Shown: positions 17,842 through 30,505 of the stretch, one piece after another
How positions within the stretch are numbered: the first letter of the stretch is position 1
Layout: every line of letters begins with the position of its first letter
Assembly (NCBI GenBank): GCA_021741355.1
Contig: JAIOXZ010000014.1
Location: forward strand, 1 to 64,000
DNA from: Caulobacter sp.
GTDB taxonomy: Bacteria > Pseudomonadota > Alphaproteobacteria > Caulobacterales > Caulobacteraceae
Direction of reading: 5' to 3'
DNA: 64,000 bases
The notes under the pieces: model-generated
Databases searched by the model: none
Told to the model about the DNA's origin: nothing
What the model saw: only the letters and a program-made list of their open reading frames with translations
Position numbers and translations under genes: made by a program

Positions 17842-18645
17842 TCACCAGCCCCCAGAGGAGCCGCCGCCCCCGAATGATCCGCCGCCGCCGGAGAAGCCGC
17901 CGCCACCGCCGCCGCCACTCCAGCCGCCCCCGCCGCCACGGCCGTCGCCGAGGCCGCCGAGGATGATCCAGGGCAGGGCCGAGGCTAGGCCGCCACGGCG
18001 GCTGCCGCGAAGGGACACGACGATGATCCAGAACACGACGATCAGGATGATGAAGGGAATCGGCGGCCCGCCGCTCTTTTCCTTGGCCCGGGATGTCGCG
18101 GCCGCCACGTTGGCTTTGGCCTGGTCGTCCGGCAGGCTGAGCTGCTGCACCAGCGCGTCAGTCCCGGCGACAACGCCGGCCTCCATGTCGCCGGCCTTGA
18201 ACTTCGGCAGGATGGCGCTCTGGATGATCACGCTGGACAGGGCGTCGGTCATCACGCCCTCGAGACCGTAGCCGACCTCGATGCGGACCTTGCGCTCGTT
18301 GGGCGCGACGATCAGCAGGGCGCCGTCGTCGCGGGTCTTGTCGCCGATCTGCCAGGCGCGGCCCAGCTGATAGCCGTAGTCCTCGATCTCGAGGCCCTGC
18401 AGCGTGGGCAGGGTGACCACGACCAGCTGGTGGCCGGAAGCGGTCTCCAGGCCGGCCAGCTTTTCTGTCAGCGAGGCCTCGACGGCCGGAGACAGGATGT
18501 TGGCGTTGTCGACCACCCGTCCCGTGAGCGGCGGGAAGGTCGGGGCGGCCATCGCCGGAACAGCGATCAGCAGGAGGCTGAGCGCCGTCAGGGCGGCGAC
18601 AATCCTCCCCGCCTTCGCGGGGAGGAAGGAGCGGAAAGCGCCCAA
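17842..18645 (-). CDS. TPM-domain protein with signal peptide and Gly-rich C-terminal tail (YgcG-like)
   Basis: A signal peptide (SLLLIAVPAMAA) precedes a periplasmic TPM domain (about residues 35-160, with RVVDNANILSP and DDGALLIVAPNERKVRIEVGYGLEG). A membrane helix (IPFIILIVVFWIIVV) and a glycine/serine/tryptophan tail (GGGGWSGGGGGGGFSGGGG) follow. The start is TTG at 18645, one base after the lemA stop. The first codons contain a CCTCCCC...GGGGAGG hairpin, so repeat DNA may have shaped the N-terminus. It is a partner of LemA. Confidence 0.85.
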   Translation of the reverse strand: MGAFRSFLPAKAGRIVAALTALSLLLIAVPAMAAPTFPPLTGRVVDNANILSPAVEASLTEKLAGLETASGHQLVVVTLPTLQGLEIEDYGYQLGRAWQIGDKTRDDGALLIVAPNERKVRIEVGYGLEGVMTDALSSVIIQSAILPKFKAGDMEAGVVAGTDALVQQLSLPDDQAKANVAAATSRAKEKSGGPPIPFIILIVVFWIIVVSLRGSRRGGLASALPWIILGGLGDGRGGGGGWSGGGGGGGFSGGGGSFGGGGSSGGW

Positions 18646-18646
18646 G

Positions 18647-19291
18647 TTACTTGGTCGCCGGTGCAGCAGCCGGCGCAGCGGCCGGAGCCGGGGCGTCGAA
18701 GCTGACGGTCGGCGCGGTCTGGGCGGTGACGGCGGCCTCGAACGGCAGGGCCGGCTTCTGGCCGCTGTACATCGTCTTGGCCCAGATCACCGTCGGAAAG
18801 GTCCGCAGCGAGGTGTTATAAAGCCGGACCTGCTCGTTGTAGTCCTTGCGGGCCACGGCGATGCGGTTCTCGGTCCCTTCCAGCTGCGACTGCAGCGCCA
18901 GGAAGTTGGTGTTGGACTTCAGGTCCGGATAGTTCTCCTGGATCATCATCAGGCGGCCGAGCACGCCGCTCAGCTTGTCCTGGGCCGCCGCGTACTGCTG
19001 GAACTGGGCGGGGTTGGTGATGGTCGAGGCGTCGACGCGAACCTGGGTCGCGCTGGCGCGGGCTTCTGTCACCGCGATCAGGACGTCCTTTTCCTGGGCG
19101 GCGTAGCCCTTCACCGTGTTGACGAGATTGGGGATCAGGTCAGCCCGGCGCTGATACTGGTTCTGCACATCGGCCCACGAGGCCTTCACGGCTTCATCGC
19201 GGGTGGGAATGGTGTTGATGCCGCAGCCCGACAGGATCGCCGCGACGGCGAGCACCGGGACAAGGCGGACAAGGCGCGAAATCATGGTCAT
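18647..19291 (-). CDS. lemA: LemA-family lipoprotein
   Basis: From the ATG at 19291 (AAGGGG six bases ahead) the protein is 214 residues. It has a lipobox, AILSGCG, then the LemA signature KASWADVQNQYQRRADLIPNLVNTVKGYA and a long helical bundle, ending in an Ala/Pro-rich tail. The usual LemA has an N-terminal anchor and a helical periplasmic domain. The following TPM genes are cotranscribed (one-base gap). Its function is unknown in general. Confidence 0.88.
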   Translation of the reverse strand: MTMISRLVRLVPVLAVAAILSGCGINTIPTRDEAVKASWADVQNQYQRRADLIPNLVNTVKGYAAQEKDVLIAVTEARASATQVRVDASTITNPAQFQQYAAAQDKLSGVLGRLMMIQENYPDLKSNTNFLALQSQLEGTENRIAVARKDYNEQVRLYNTSLRTFPTVIWAKTMYSGQKPALPFEAAVTAQTAPTVSFDAPAPAAAPAAAPATK

Positions 19292-19371
19292 GGATGGCCC
19301 CTTCAATCGGCCGCCCGAGCGGCCGTGAAGGAACATATAGGAGAGATCACAGGCGAGCGGGAGGACTCCCG

Positions 19372-19779
19372 CTAGCCCGGATTTTTCGGAAAGGCCGGAA
19401 CGCCCGCCGGAATGGTCGTGCAGGCCATGGCGCTCTCGGTCCAGATGTGGATCTGCGGTTTGACCCAGCTGGCGTCGTCAAGCGTGCCGGCCTTGATGAA
19501 CACCAGCTCGGGCCGGGCCGGCGCGTCGGAGAAGAGCGGCGACCCGCACTCCGGGCAGAAGTGCCGATCCACGGTTCCGCCGCTGTCGCCCTTGTCGTGG
19601 AAGGTCTTCAGCGTCCCGGTCACCGTCAGCGCCCCGCGGGGGACACCGACGATCACCGAATAGGCCGTCCCGGCCTGCTTCTGGCAGTTCTTGCAGTGGC
19701 AGGCCGCCTGGAACAGCGGCTCGGCGTCGCCCCGATAGCGCACCTGGCCGCACAGGCAGCCGCCTTCGATATGGGTCAC
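19372..19779 (-). CDS. GFA-family zinc-binding protein (CENP-V/Gfa domain)
   Basis: The 135-residue domain has the metal cysteines in GGCLCGQVRY, ACHCKNCQKQAG and HFCPECGSPLF, the full GFA set. The name comes from glutathione-dependent formaldehyde activation, but most members have no proven reaction. It starts 12 bases after the acyl-CoA dehydrogenase and is probably cotranscribed with it. Confidence 0.87.
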   Translation of the reverse strand: MTHIEGGCLCGQVRYRGDAEPLFQAACHCKNCQKQAGTAYSVIVGVPRGALTVTGTLKTFHDKGDSGGTVDRHFCPECGSPLFSDAPARPELVFIKAGTLDDASWVKPQIHIWTESAMACTTIPAGVPAFPKNPG

Positions 19780-19791
19780 GACGTTTTCTCC

Positions 19792-21132
19792 CTACATGCC
19801 CAGTTCGCGGTCGTTCTTGCCGGCGGCGCGGCCCGCCGCCCACTCTTCTTCCAGCGCCTTGAACTCCTGACGCCTGGGACCGAGGTAGCCGAACAGGAAG
19901 GCCGCGACCTTGCGCTGCTGGATTTCCTCCGAGCCCTCGGTGATGCGGTAGCGGCGGTGGTGGCGATAGATGTGCTCGAAGGCCTTGTGCCGGGAATAGC
20001 CCATGCCGCCATGAACCTGCATGGCCCGGTCGGCGGCCTCGCAGCAGAGACGATTGCCCCAGTAGTTGCAGATCGAGACCTTGTCGGAGATCTCTCGCTC
20101 GATGGTCTTGTGGTCCATCGTGTCCATCTGCCAGGCGGTCTGGCGGATCAGCAGCCGCAGCATCTCGGCCTGGGCGTGCAGCTCGACGAGCGGGAACTGG
20201 ATCGCCTGGTTGTCGCTCAGCGCCTTGCCGAACGGCTTGCGCATGCGGGCGTACTTGACGCTTTCGTTGATGCAGTAGACCGCCGCGCCCAGCGACGAGG
20301 CCGCCTGGCGGATGCGGTTCTGGTGCACGAACGACTGGCCCAGACCCAGGCCGCGATCGATCACACCCCAGTAGCTGTCCTCGGGGATCCAGGTGTCAAA
20401 GGAGATGCGCGGGTGATCGGTGGGCATGTTGAAGGTCCACATCCACTCCTCGATCTTGATCTGCTCGCGCGGGACCAGGAAGCAGGTGATGCCCAGAGCG
20501 TCGCCGTCCTTGCCGCTGGTGCGGGCGAAGACCATGACGTGGCTGACCACGTGCATGCCCGTGGTCCACATCTTCTCGCCCTTGATCCGCCAGCCGGGCT
20601 TGCCGTCCTTCTCCTCGCGGACCCCCGTGGTTTCCATGAAGGTGGCGTCGCTGCCGTGGTTGGGTTCGGTCAGGCCGAAGGCGGCGCGAATCTCACCCTT
20701 CAGCAGCGCGTCGCCGTCGCGGGCGACCTGCTCGGGCGTGGCGAACTCCTTGAACATCAGCACGAAGGGATTGTTGCCGACGATCGAGTGCTCGTTCTGC
20801 AGATCGTTGAACAGGCCCAGACCCTTGGCGGCCAGGTGTTCGCGGATCACCGCCATCCACAGCTGGCTGCCGTCCTTGCCGCCCATCTCCTTGGGCCAGG
20901 CGAAGCGGTAGTGGCCGGCGTCATCGGCCAGCTTGCGCGCCTTGCCCAACAGTTCTTCCCACTCGTGGCGGGGCAGGCCGTTGTTGTCCCAGTCGGTGCG
21001 GGCGTGTTCGCGGCGGTGATCGAAGAACCGCTCGTTGTCGTCCTGCGCCTGCAGCGGCTTGATCGTGGTCTCGATGAACTCGTCGAGTTCGGCGAGGTAG
21101 GCGACCAGCTTCGGGTCGAGGGCAAAATCCAT
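19792..21132 (-). CDS. Acyl-CoA dehydrogenase (FadE-like, 446 residues)
   Basis: The signature FGLTEPNHGSDATFME lies near residue 160 and the catalytic glutamate in YRITEGSEEIQQRKVA near residue 415. The N-terminus (MDFALDPKLVAYLAELDEFIETTIKPLQ) is typical of this branch, sometimes annotated as long- or branched-chain dehydrogenases. The enzyme passes electrons to ETF. It is the third dehydrogenase in the window, and I find no clear copy of the 1345-type operator upstream. The downstream GFA gene shares the transcript. Confidence 0.92.
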   Translation of the reverse strand: MDFALDPKLVAYLAELDEFIETTIKPLQAQDDNERFFDHRREHARTDWDNNGLPRHEWEELLGKARKLADDAGHYRFAWPKEMGGKDGSQLWMAVIREHLAAKGLGLFNDLQNEHSIVGNNPFVLMFKEFATPEQVARDGDALLKGEIRAAFGLTEPNHGSDATFMETTGVREEKDGKPGWRIKGEKMWTTGMHVVSHVMVFARTSGKDGDALGITCFLVPREQIKIEEWMWTFNMPTDHPRISFDTWIPEDSYWGVIDRGLGLGQSFVHQNRIRQAASSLGAAVYCINESVKYARMRKPFGKALSDNQAIQFPLVELHAQAEMLRLLIRQTAWQMDTMDHKTIEREISDKVSICNYWGNRLCCEAADRAMQVHGGMGYSRHKAFEHIYRHHRRYRITEGSEEIQQRKVAAFLFGYLGPRRQEFKALEEEWAAGRAAGKNDRELGM

Positions 21133-21273
21133 GGAGCGCTCCCGTCAATCTTTATAGGTTTTCGCCAGTATGCGCCGCCTTCCGTGCGCGGCAACCGTGA
21201 CCCGACGTCAGGTTTCCGTTGCGACACGGGTTGGTGAGGAGAAAATTCACCAACATCGTGGATTTTGCCGCGC

Positions 21274-21690
21274 ATGATCCTGATCATCGCCGCCGCGATC
21301 CTGGGTGCAGCCGTTGGTCTGTTCGTTCAGCCACGCCTGTTCGCCATCGCTGTCGGGCTGTCGTTGTCGGGCGCGTCGCACCTGGTGCTGAGCTTCCTGG
21401 CCAAGCTCGCGGCCAAATCGCCGAATCGGCAGGTCCTCGCCGAGCAACTCACCCTGGTCACCAGCACCGACGTCCACGGCATCTGGCCGGTGATGGCGGC
21501 GGGCGGGGCGGGATCAATTCTGGCGGCGATCCTCTGGTCCCTGACCCAGAGGCAGTCGACCGCCGTGTTCTGGTTCCTGCCCGACGAGGGGGACCGGCGG
21601 AACGGCGTCCGCTCGATGGCGCTGGTCGAGAACCGCGAGGACGTCCACGACGAAGCCAGGCGGCGCCTGGACTCGCTGCTCGACCGCTGA
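21274..21690 (+). CDS. Small membrane protein of unknown function
   Basis: About 138 residues from ATG 21274 (the track uses an upstream TTG). Two hydrophobic segments lie near the start (ILIIAAAILGAAVGLFVQP and a second to about residue 45) and another near residues 72-90, followed by a charged C-terminus (DRRNGVRSMALVENREDVHDEARRRL). No ribosome binding site is evident and no family is recognised. Confidence 0.55.
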   Translation: MILIIAAAILGAAVGLFVQPRLFAIAVGLSLSGASHLVLSFLAKLAAKSPNRQVLAEQLTLVTSTDVHGIWPVMAAGGAGSILAAILWSLTQRQSTAVFWFLPDEGDRRNGVRSMALVENREDVHDEARRRLDSLLDR

Positions 21691-21758
21691 GAGCCGTTCG
21701 CAGAAAAATCTAAGCACTGTGAAGATTCTGCTTGCGCCCGATTTGTTATCATTGATAT

Positions 21759-21773
21759 CTAAGCAATGCTTAG
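21759..21773. promoter_or_regulatory. Palindrome CTAAGCAATGCTTAG with an upstream half-site
   Basis: Seven-base arms surround a single A. A second TCTAAGCA half-site occurs 50 bases upstream (21709-21716). Both lie in an unusually AT-rich gap (21691-21889) ahead of the small secreted protein. This looks like an operator for a dimeric repressor; the regulator is unknown. Confidence 0.4.
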
Positions 21774-21889
21774 TTCGTTTCGCGGCCTCGGTGGGGATAC
21801 CGGAGCCAGATTGGCGGAGCGGACGAGGCCAGTATCTGTCCAAGCCTGATCTCTCGATCACCACCCCGACTACGCCGGAGGGCGAACCC

Positions 21890-22198
21890 ATGAAAATCCG
21901 TATGCTGACGGCTGCCGCCGTTCTTTCCCTGTCCTTCGCCGGCGTCGCGTTCGCCGATGCCAAGGTGACCGCCTCGCTCGCCACGCCCGTGGCCGCCAAG
22001 ACCAAGGTCGTCGCCGCCGGCGCGTTGTTCACCTGCGAAGGCTCCACCTGCGTCGCCAACTCGGCCATCGCGCGCACCGTCACGGTCGCCGGCTGCAAGG
22101 AACTGGTGAAGGTGGTCGGCCCCGTCACCACCCTGACCAACGGCAAGCGCACCATCGAAGGCCAGGACCTGGCCACCTGCAACGCCGTCGCCAACTAA
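21890..22198 (+). CDS. Small secreted protein of unknown function
   Basis: The track start at 21719 is too early. ATG 21890 has GGAGGG nine bases before it and begins a signal peptide, MKIRMLTAAAVLSLSFAGVAFADA. The mature part of about 78 residues has four cysteines (TCEGSTCVANS, GCKELV, ATCNAVAN), probably paired in the periplasm. I recall similar short proteins in Caulobacterales but no function. A strong terminator follows it. Confidence 0.7.
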   Translation: MKIRMLTAAAVLSLSFAGVAFADAKVTASLATPVAAKTKVVAAGALFTCEGSTCVANSAIARTVTVAGCKELVKVVGPVTTLTNGKRTIEGQDLATCNAVAN

Positions 22199-22258
22199 GT
22201 CTCTACCCGGGCGCTTTGGGTCCGGTTTGTTTCCTCGAGCAACTCGCCAGTGGCGCAG

Positions 22259-22287
22259 GGCGGCGGTTTCAACCGCCGCCCTTTTTC
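22259..22287 (+). terminator. Rho-independent terminator
   Basis: GGGCGGCGG and CCGCCGCCC form a nine-pair stem around TTTCAA, followed by TTTTT. It ends transcription of the secreted-protein gene 60 bases upstream. It is one of the clearest terminators in the window. Confidence 0.85.
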
Positions 22288-22320
22288 TTCGTCGCGGGCG
22301 GGCGTAAGGCAGCCGCCGAC

Positions 22321-22572
22321 ATGACACAGAATCTTTCCCTCGCCGGCGTGCTCGAGCGCGCCCTGACCGACACGGCGGCCGATGGCCGCGAGGTCGCGGC
22401 CGTCTCCCTGACCCTGGACTACGGCGCTGTCGGCGACCCGGCGACCGTCGCGGTGTCGACACATGTGGAGCGGGCGACGCGCAGTCTCGTCTTCGTCCAT
22501 GGCGAGGCCCTGCTGCCGGACGGGCGCCGCGCCGCGACCGCATCCGGCGTGTTTCGGGTGGTCATGGCCTGA
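22321..22572 (+). CDS. Short hotdog/thioesterase-like protein (83 residues)
   Basis: The ATG at 22321 is preferred, since the track's start at 22216 includes the terminator. The end [25 protein letters not shown] resembles the last strands of PaaI-type hotdog thioesterases, but at 83 residues it is about 50 shorter than the family and the first helix is not obvious. It could be a degenerate or minimal hotdog protein. No catalytic claim is made. Confidence 0.5.
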   Translation: MTQNLSLAGVLERALTDTAADGREVAAVSLTLDYGAVGDPATVAVSTHVERATRSLVFVHGEALLPDGRRAATASGVFRVVMA

Positions 22573-22592
22573 CCGAACCACCGCCCGCGCCG

Positions 22593-22621
22593 TTGCGATG
22601 CAGCAGAACGCATGCTATCAG
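22593..22621 (+). promoter_or_regulatory. Candidate promoter of the ATP synthase operon
   Basis: TTGCGA and TATCAG are separated by exactly 17 bases, about 134 bases before the atpH start. The remaining leader (22622-22754) contains no ORF or clear hairpin that I can assign. Confidence 0.4.
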
Positions 22622-22754
22622 GCGCGCGGCTTCGGGCCGGAGGACTTTCACGGCCCGCTGGCTCTCGTGCTTTTCCAAGCACTTTCAAGACTTTAGCGCC
22701 GCGCCTGGGGGCATACCCGGGACGCGGTGCGCGACGCACCGGACGGTTGAACAA

Positions 22755-24850
<2,096 letters not shown>

Positions 24851-24881
24851 GACCGGCCGAGAGCGGAGAGAGTAGCCCTCG

Positions 24882-27356
<2,475 letters not shown>

Positions 27357-27357
<1 letters not shown>

Positions 27358-27617
27358 TGGCTGACAAGCTCCACTTCTCCCTGGTCGCGCCCGAGCGTGA
27401 GGTGTTCTCCGGCGACGTCGACCGCGTCGATGCGCCGGGCGCCGAGGGCGACATCGGCGTCCTTGCCGGTCATGCCCCGTTCATGACCGCCCTGCGAGAA
27501 GGCGTGGTGGTGGTTCACGACGGATCCGCCAGCCGCACCTTCGAGATCCACGGCGGCTTCGCCGACGTAAACGCCCAAGGGTTGACCATCCTCGCCGAGC
27601 ACGCGGTCGAGCGCTAG
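27357..27617 (+). CDS. atpC: F1 ATP synthase epsilon subunit, short form
   Basis: The 86 residues cover only the N-terminal beta-sandwich (FSLVAPEREVFSGDVDRVDAPGAEGDIGVLAGHAP). The C-terminal two-helix domain, which inhibits ATP hydrolysis in longer epsilons of about 135 residues, is missing. The frame simply stops; there is no sign of a frameshift. Hydrolysis control may rely on a separate zeta-type inhibitor, as described for other alphaproteobacteria. Confidence 0.95.
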
Positions 27618-27718
27618 GGTCAAGCCTAACCTCCGCCGCAAAGCCGCACGAAGATGGCTTGCGAGGGAACGCACTGCGGTCTTCTATGGCCGCTGACCAG
27701 AGAAAAGGACCTGTCGAC

Positions 27719-28411
27719 ATGCGCCGTCTTGCGCTCCTCAGCCTGACCGCCGCCGGCCTCATCGCCGGCTCCGCCATCGCCCAGGAACAACCGGCGCCCC
27801 CGGTCGCCCCGGAAGCGCCCGCCGCTCCCGCGCCGATGGAAGCCGCTCCCGCGCCCATGGAACCCGCTCCGGCTCCGATGGAAGCTGCGCCCGCGCCCGA
27901 AGTGGCGCCCGAGCCGGAAGCGCCCCCGCCGCCTCCGCCGGAGCCGACCGACATCACCTCCCTGGCCGTGATCAACACCATCGAGCGCGTTTGCAGCCCG
28001 ATGGTCCGCGGCACCCCGATCGCCAAGGTCGCCCCCTCGCTCGGCTTCAAGAAGAAGCGCGATGTCTGGGTGTGGGTCTACGCCAAGGGCTACCAGGTTT
28101 CGATCCAGCCCTCCTCGACCAACCCGACGGTCTGCACCATCGACGTGAACCATCCGGTCGAGTCGGTGGCGCCTGCGGCGACGCTGGCCACCGATCTGCA
28201 CTACTGGGCGGTCCGTCAGGGCGGCGGCTGGTTCCTCGCCCGCTTCGACAAGTACGTCACGGACATGGAACGCACGACCCGCTCCTGGGAGCGGGAAGGC
28301 GACGCCGAGGGTGAAGCCCTGGTGCTGATGACCGAGCGCAAGATCACGGGCGCCCCGGTCAACGCCAAGTACGACCACACCCAGGTCCTGTTCCGCATCC
28401 GTCCGAACTGA
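27719..28411 (+). CDS. Secreted protein with PAPME repeats, function unknown
   Basis: From the ATG at 27719 (AAAAGGA upstream) the product is 230 residues with a signal peptide, MRRLALLSLTAAGLIAGSAIA. A stretch of imperfect APAPMEA/PAPMEP repeats follows (about residues 24-75), then a folded C-terminal domain (VINTIERVCSPMVRG through YDHTQVLFRIRPN). The repeats resemble a periplasm-spanning linker. The folded domain is not recognised. Confidence 0.7.
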   Translation: MRRLALLSLTAAGLIAGSAIAQEQPAPPVAPEAPAAPAPMEAAPAPMEPAPAPMEAAPAPEVAPEPEAPPPPPPEPTDITSLAVINTIERVCSPMVRGTPIAKVAPSLGFKKKRDVWVWVYAKGYQVSIQPSSTNPTVCTIDVNHPVESVAPAATLATDLHYWAVRQGGGWFLARFDKYVTDMERTTRSWEREGDAEGEALVLMTERKITGAPVNAKYDHTQVLFRIRPN

Positions 28412-28419
28412 TCGGCCAG

Positions 28420-28680
28420 ATGACCTGGACCGACGCCGTCGGGGTGATCGGGGTCGCGATGATCCTGATCGCCTACGCCGGCGCGGCGCTGGGCCGGCTT
28501 GACGTCAAGGGCGCGCTGTCGCTGTTCGCCAACTTCCTCGGCGCGTCCCTGATCCTGCTGTCGCTGGCGGTCGATTTCAACCTGTCGGCGTTGCTGATGG
28601 AGGGCAGCTGGGCGCTGGTTTCCCTGGCGGGCCTGATCCGGCTGCTGGTGCTCAGGCTGCGGCGCGCCGCCCCTCATTGA
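28420..28680 (+). CDS. Small membrane protein, CBU_0592-like
   Basis: The 86 residues have three hydrophobic helices, with the pattern GVIGVAMILIAYAGAALGRL and LFANFLGASLILLSL that I associate with the CBU_0592 small membrane family. It lies 8 bases after the secreted-protein gene, and its last 29 bases overlap the end of the convergent hydrolase. The function is unknown. Confidence 0.65.
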   Translation: MTWTDAVGVIGVAMILIAYAGAALGRLDVKGALSLFANFLGASLILLSLAVDFNLSALLMEGSWALVSLAGLIRLLVLRLRRAAPH

Positions 28681-29407
28681 TCCATCCCAGACAGAGCGTC
28701 GCGACATCGTCCCAGCCCGGCTCGCCCGGCAGCCAGTGGCTCATGTCCCGCAGAACCTCGAACCGCGCCGCGAGGCGATCGGCTGTCTGTTTCACGGTGG
28801 CCGGCGGGTGGATCACGTCGCGGCCCCCGGCGATCACCAGGGCGGGCGCGTCCACCCGGCCCGACGGGATCGAGGTGGTCATGAACGGATCCAGCCACCA
28901 GTTCAGCGTCTGCCAAAGGGCCAGGCCGCTTTCGGGGACCATGCGCGAGAACACCGCCTTGCGGTCGGCCTTCTCCATCCGGTCGAGGCTGTAGAGCTTG
29001 GCCAGGGCATAGTCGGGGTCGATGGCCTGCATCCAGAACGGTCCCAGCGCATAGAGGCTCACCGCCGAGATGGCCTCTTCCATGCTGGCGCCGGGCACGC
29101 CCCAGGGCGGCGACGGGGCCAGCAGGATCAGGCCGCCGACATTGGCGCGCGCCGCCGCCAGGTGCGCCACCAGCCCGCCCATCGAGTGGCCGATCAGGAT
29201 CGGCGGCTCGGCGCTGGCCTTGCACAGCTTTGCGACATGGTCGGCATAGTCGCTCATCGATCGGTTCGCGGGCGATCCGCCGGCCGAATGGCCCGGCAGA
29301 TCGGGCGTCAGCACCTGATGGCCGGCGGACTCGAACGGCTCACGAAAGCGCTCGAAGACCCAGCCGCCGCAGAAAGCGCCATGCACCATGATCACGGGTG
29401 CGGGCAT
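28652..29407 (-). CDS. Alpha/beta hydrolase
   Basis: The 251-residue protein has the oxyanion-loop motif VHGAFCGGW, nucleophile elbow IGHSMGG, an acid in GGRDVIHPP and histidine in MSHWLPGE, a complete triad. The family includes esterases, lipases and hydrolases of unknown substrate. Its 3' end overlaps the convergent membrane-protein gene, so transcripts are antisense there. It carries a normal cap region between the strands. Confidence 0.85.
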   Translation of the reverse strand: MPAPVIMVHGAFCGGWVFERFREPFESAGHQVLTPDLPGHSAGGSPANRSMSDYADHVAKLCKASAEPPILIGHSMGGLVAHLAAARANVGGLILLAPSPPWGVPGASMEEAISAVSLYALGPFWMQAIDPDYALAKLYSLDRMEKADRKAVFSRMVPESGLALWQTLNWWLDPFMTTSIPSGRVDAPALVIAGGRDVIHPPATVKQTADRLAARFEVLRDMSHWLPGEPGWDDVATLCLGWINEGRRAAA

Positions 29408-29471
29408 AAGTTCCCCTTTTCATTCCCGGCGGCGCGCCTGCTTTGGGCATGCCTGTCCGGACCGGGAGACC

Positions 29472-30485
29472 TTACGTTGATTTCGCTTTGCGAACAGGTG
29501 TTTTGGCCTTCGGCGTCGCTTTGGCCGCAGGTTTCGCCTTTGCGGCCGGGGGTTTGACGGCTGCCGCCTTTGCGGGAGCAGCTCCGGCCTTCGATGCAGC
29601 CTTCGCCGGCGTGGCTTTCGTCTTCGCCGCGGGCTTTGCCGCCTTTACCGACGTCGCCGGCGCGGCCCGGGCGGCGGATTTCGGCCCGGCCGTTGCGGGT
29701 GAAACGCCTTTGGACGCCAGCCAGGTTTCGATATCGGAGATCACCTGGTCCGTGCCCGGCTCGTCGAGGATCCAGTGGGCGTTGTCCGGATACTCCAGAT
29801 AGTCGCCACCGATCCGCGAGTATTTCTCTGCGGTCAGACGCACGTCGCCGATAGGCACGGCCCGATCCTTGACCGCGCCCAGCGTCAGCACCGGCGCTGT
29901 GATCTTCGTCTCGTCGACAAAGGCGATCCGTTCAGGGTCGCGGTCCGGATAGGCGATGTCGTTGTAGACGCCGCCGCTGTCGTAGACCGTGCCGGCGAAA
30001 ATGCCCGCGTGCTTGGCCCTGGGCACCCGGTTCAGGACGCCCCAGGAAAAGCCCCAACGCCAGATCTTGTGACTCTTGCCCGCGACATCGCCGCTGAACA
30101 GGATGTTGGCGAAAGTCACCGCCTGGGCCAGATCGCGGGCGCCGCGGCAGTCGCCGGGGGAGGCGGGCGTGATCAGCACGCCGGCGCGGCCGACGCCCCG
30201 CTCAAGCACCTTCTGCACGATCAGTCCGCCCATCGAATGGCCGAACAGCACCGGCGCGACCCCGGTCTCGGCTTCCAGCGCGCGCGCCATCGCCTCGATG
30301 TCGGCCACATAGTCGCGGAACCGCAGCTTCGGCAGGTCGGCGGGTGGATTCTCCGCGACGCGGCTGTCCGGCCGCAGGGTCGGGGTTTCGACGCGCCAGC
30401 CCTTGTCCCGGAACGCCGGGGCCAGCCGTGAAAACGCGTCGGCGGTGCCGCCCACGCCATGCACCATCAGGATAACGCCGCTCAT
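29472..30485 (-). CDS. Alpha/beta hydrolase with histone-like Ala/Lys/Pro C-terminal tail
   Basis: Residues 1-255 form an alpha/beta hydrolase (VHGVGGTAD, FGHSMGGLI, a late ...PDNAHWIL with the histidine). From about residue 268 the protein becomes a basic low-complexity tail (SVKAAKPAAKTKATPAKAAS and similar), resembling histone H1 or phasin tails. This tail is not part of known hydrolases of the family. It may bind DNA, RNA or polyhydroxyalkanoate granules, all inference. The gene is 60 bases downstream of the other hydrolase's start and may be in the same transcript. Confidence 0.82.
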   Translation of the reverse strand: MSGVILMVHGVGGTADAFSRLAPAFRDKGWRVETPTLRPDSRVAENPPADLPKLRFRDYVADIEAMARALEAETGVAPVLFGHSMGGLIVQKVLERGVGRAGVLITPASPGDCRGARDLAQAVTFANILFSGDVAGKSHKIWRWGFSWGVLNRVPRAKHAGIFAGTVYDSGGVYNDIAYPDRDPERIAFVDETKITAPVLTLGAVKDRAVPIGDVRLTAEKYSRIGGDYLEYPDNAHWILDEPGTDQVISDIETWLASKGVSPATAGPKSAARAAPATSVKAAKPAAKTKATPAKAASKAGAAPAKAAAVKPPAAKAKPAAKATPKAKTPVRKAKST

Positions 30486-30505
30486 GTCAGGTTCCTTGCC
30501 GGCGG

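Noticed and set aside
18647-19336. Upstream start of LemA (229 residues)
   Set aside because: The ATG at 19291 has a proper ribosome binding site and directly begins the lipoprotein signal.
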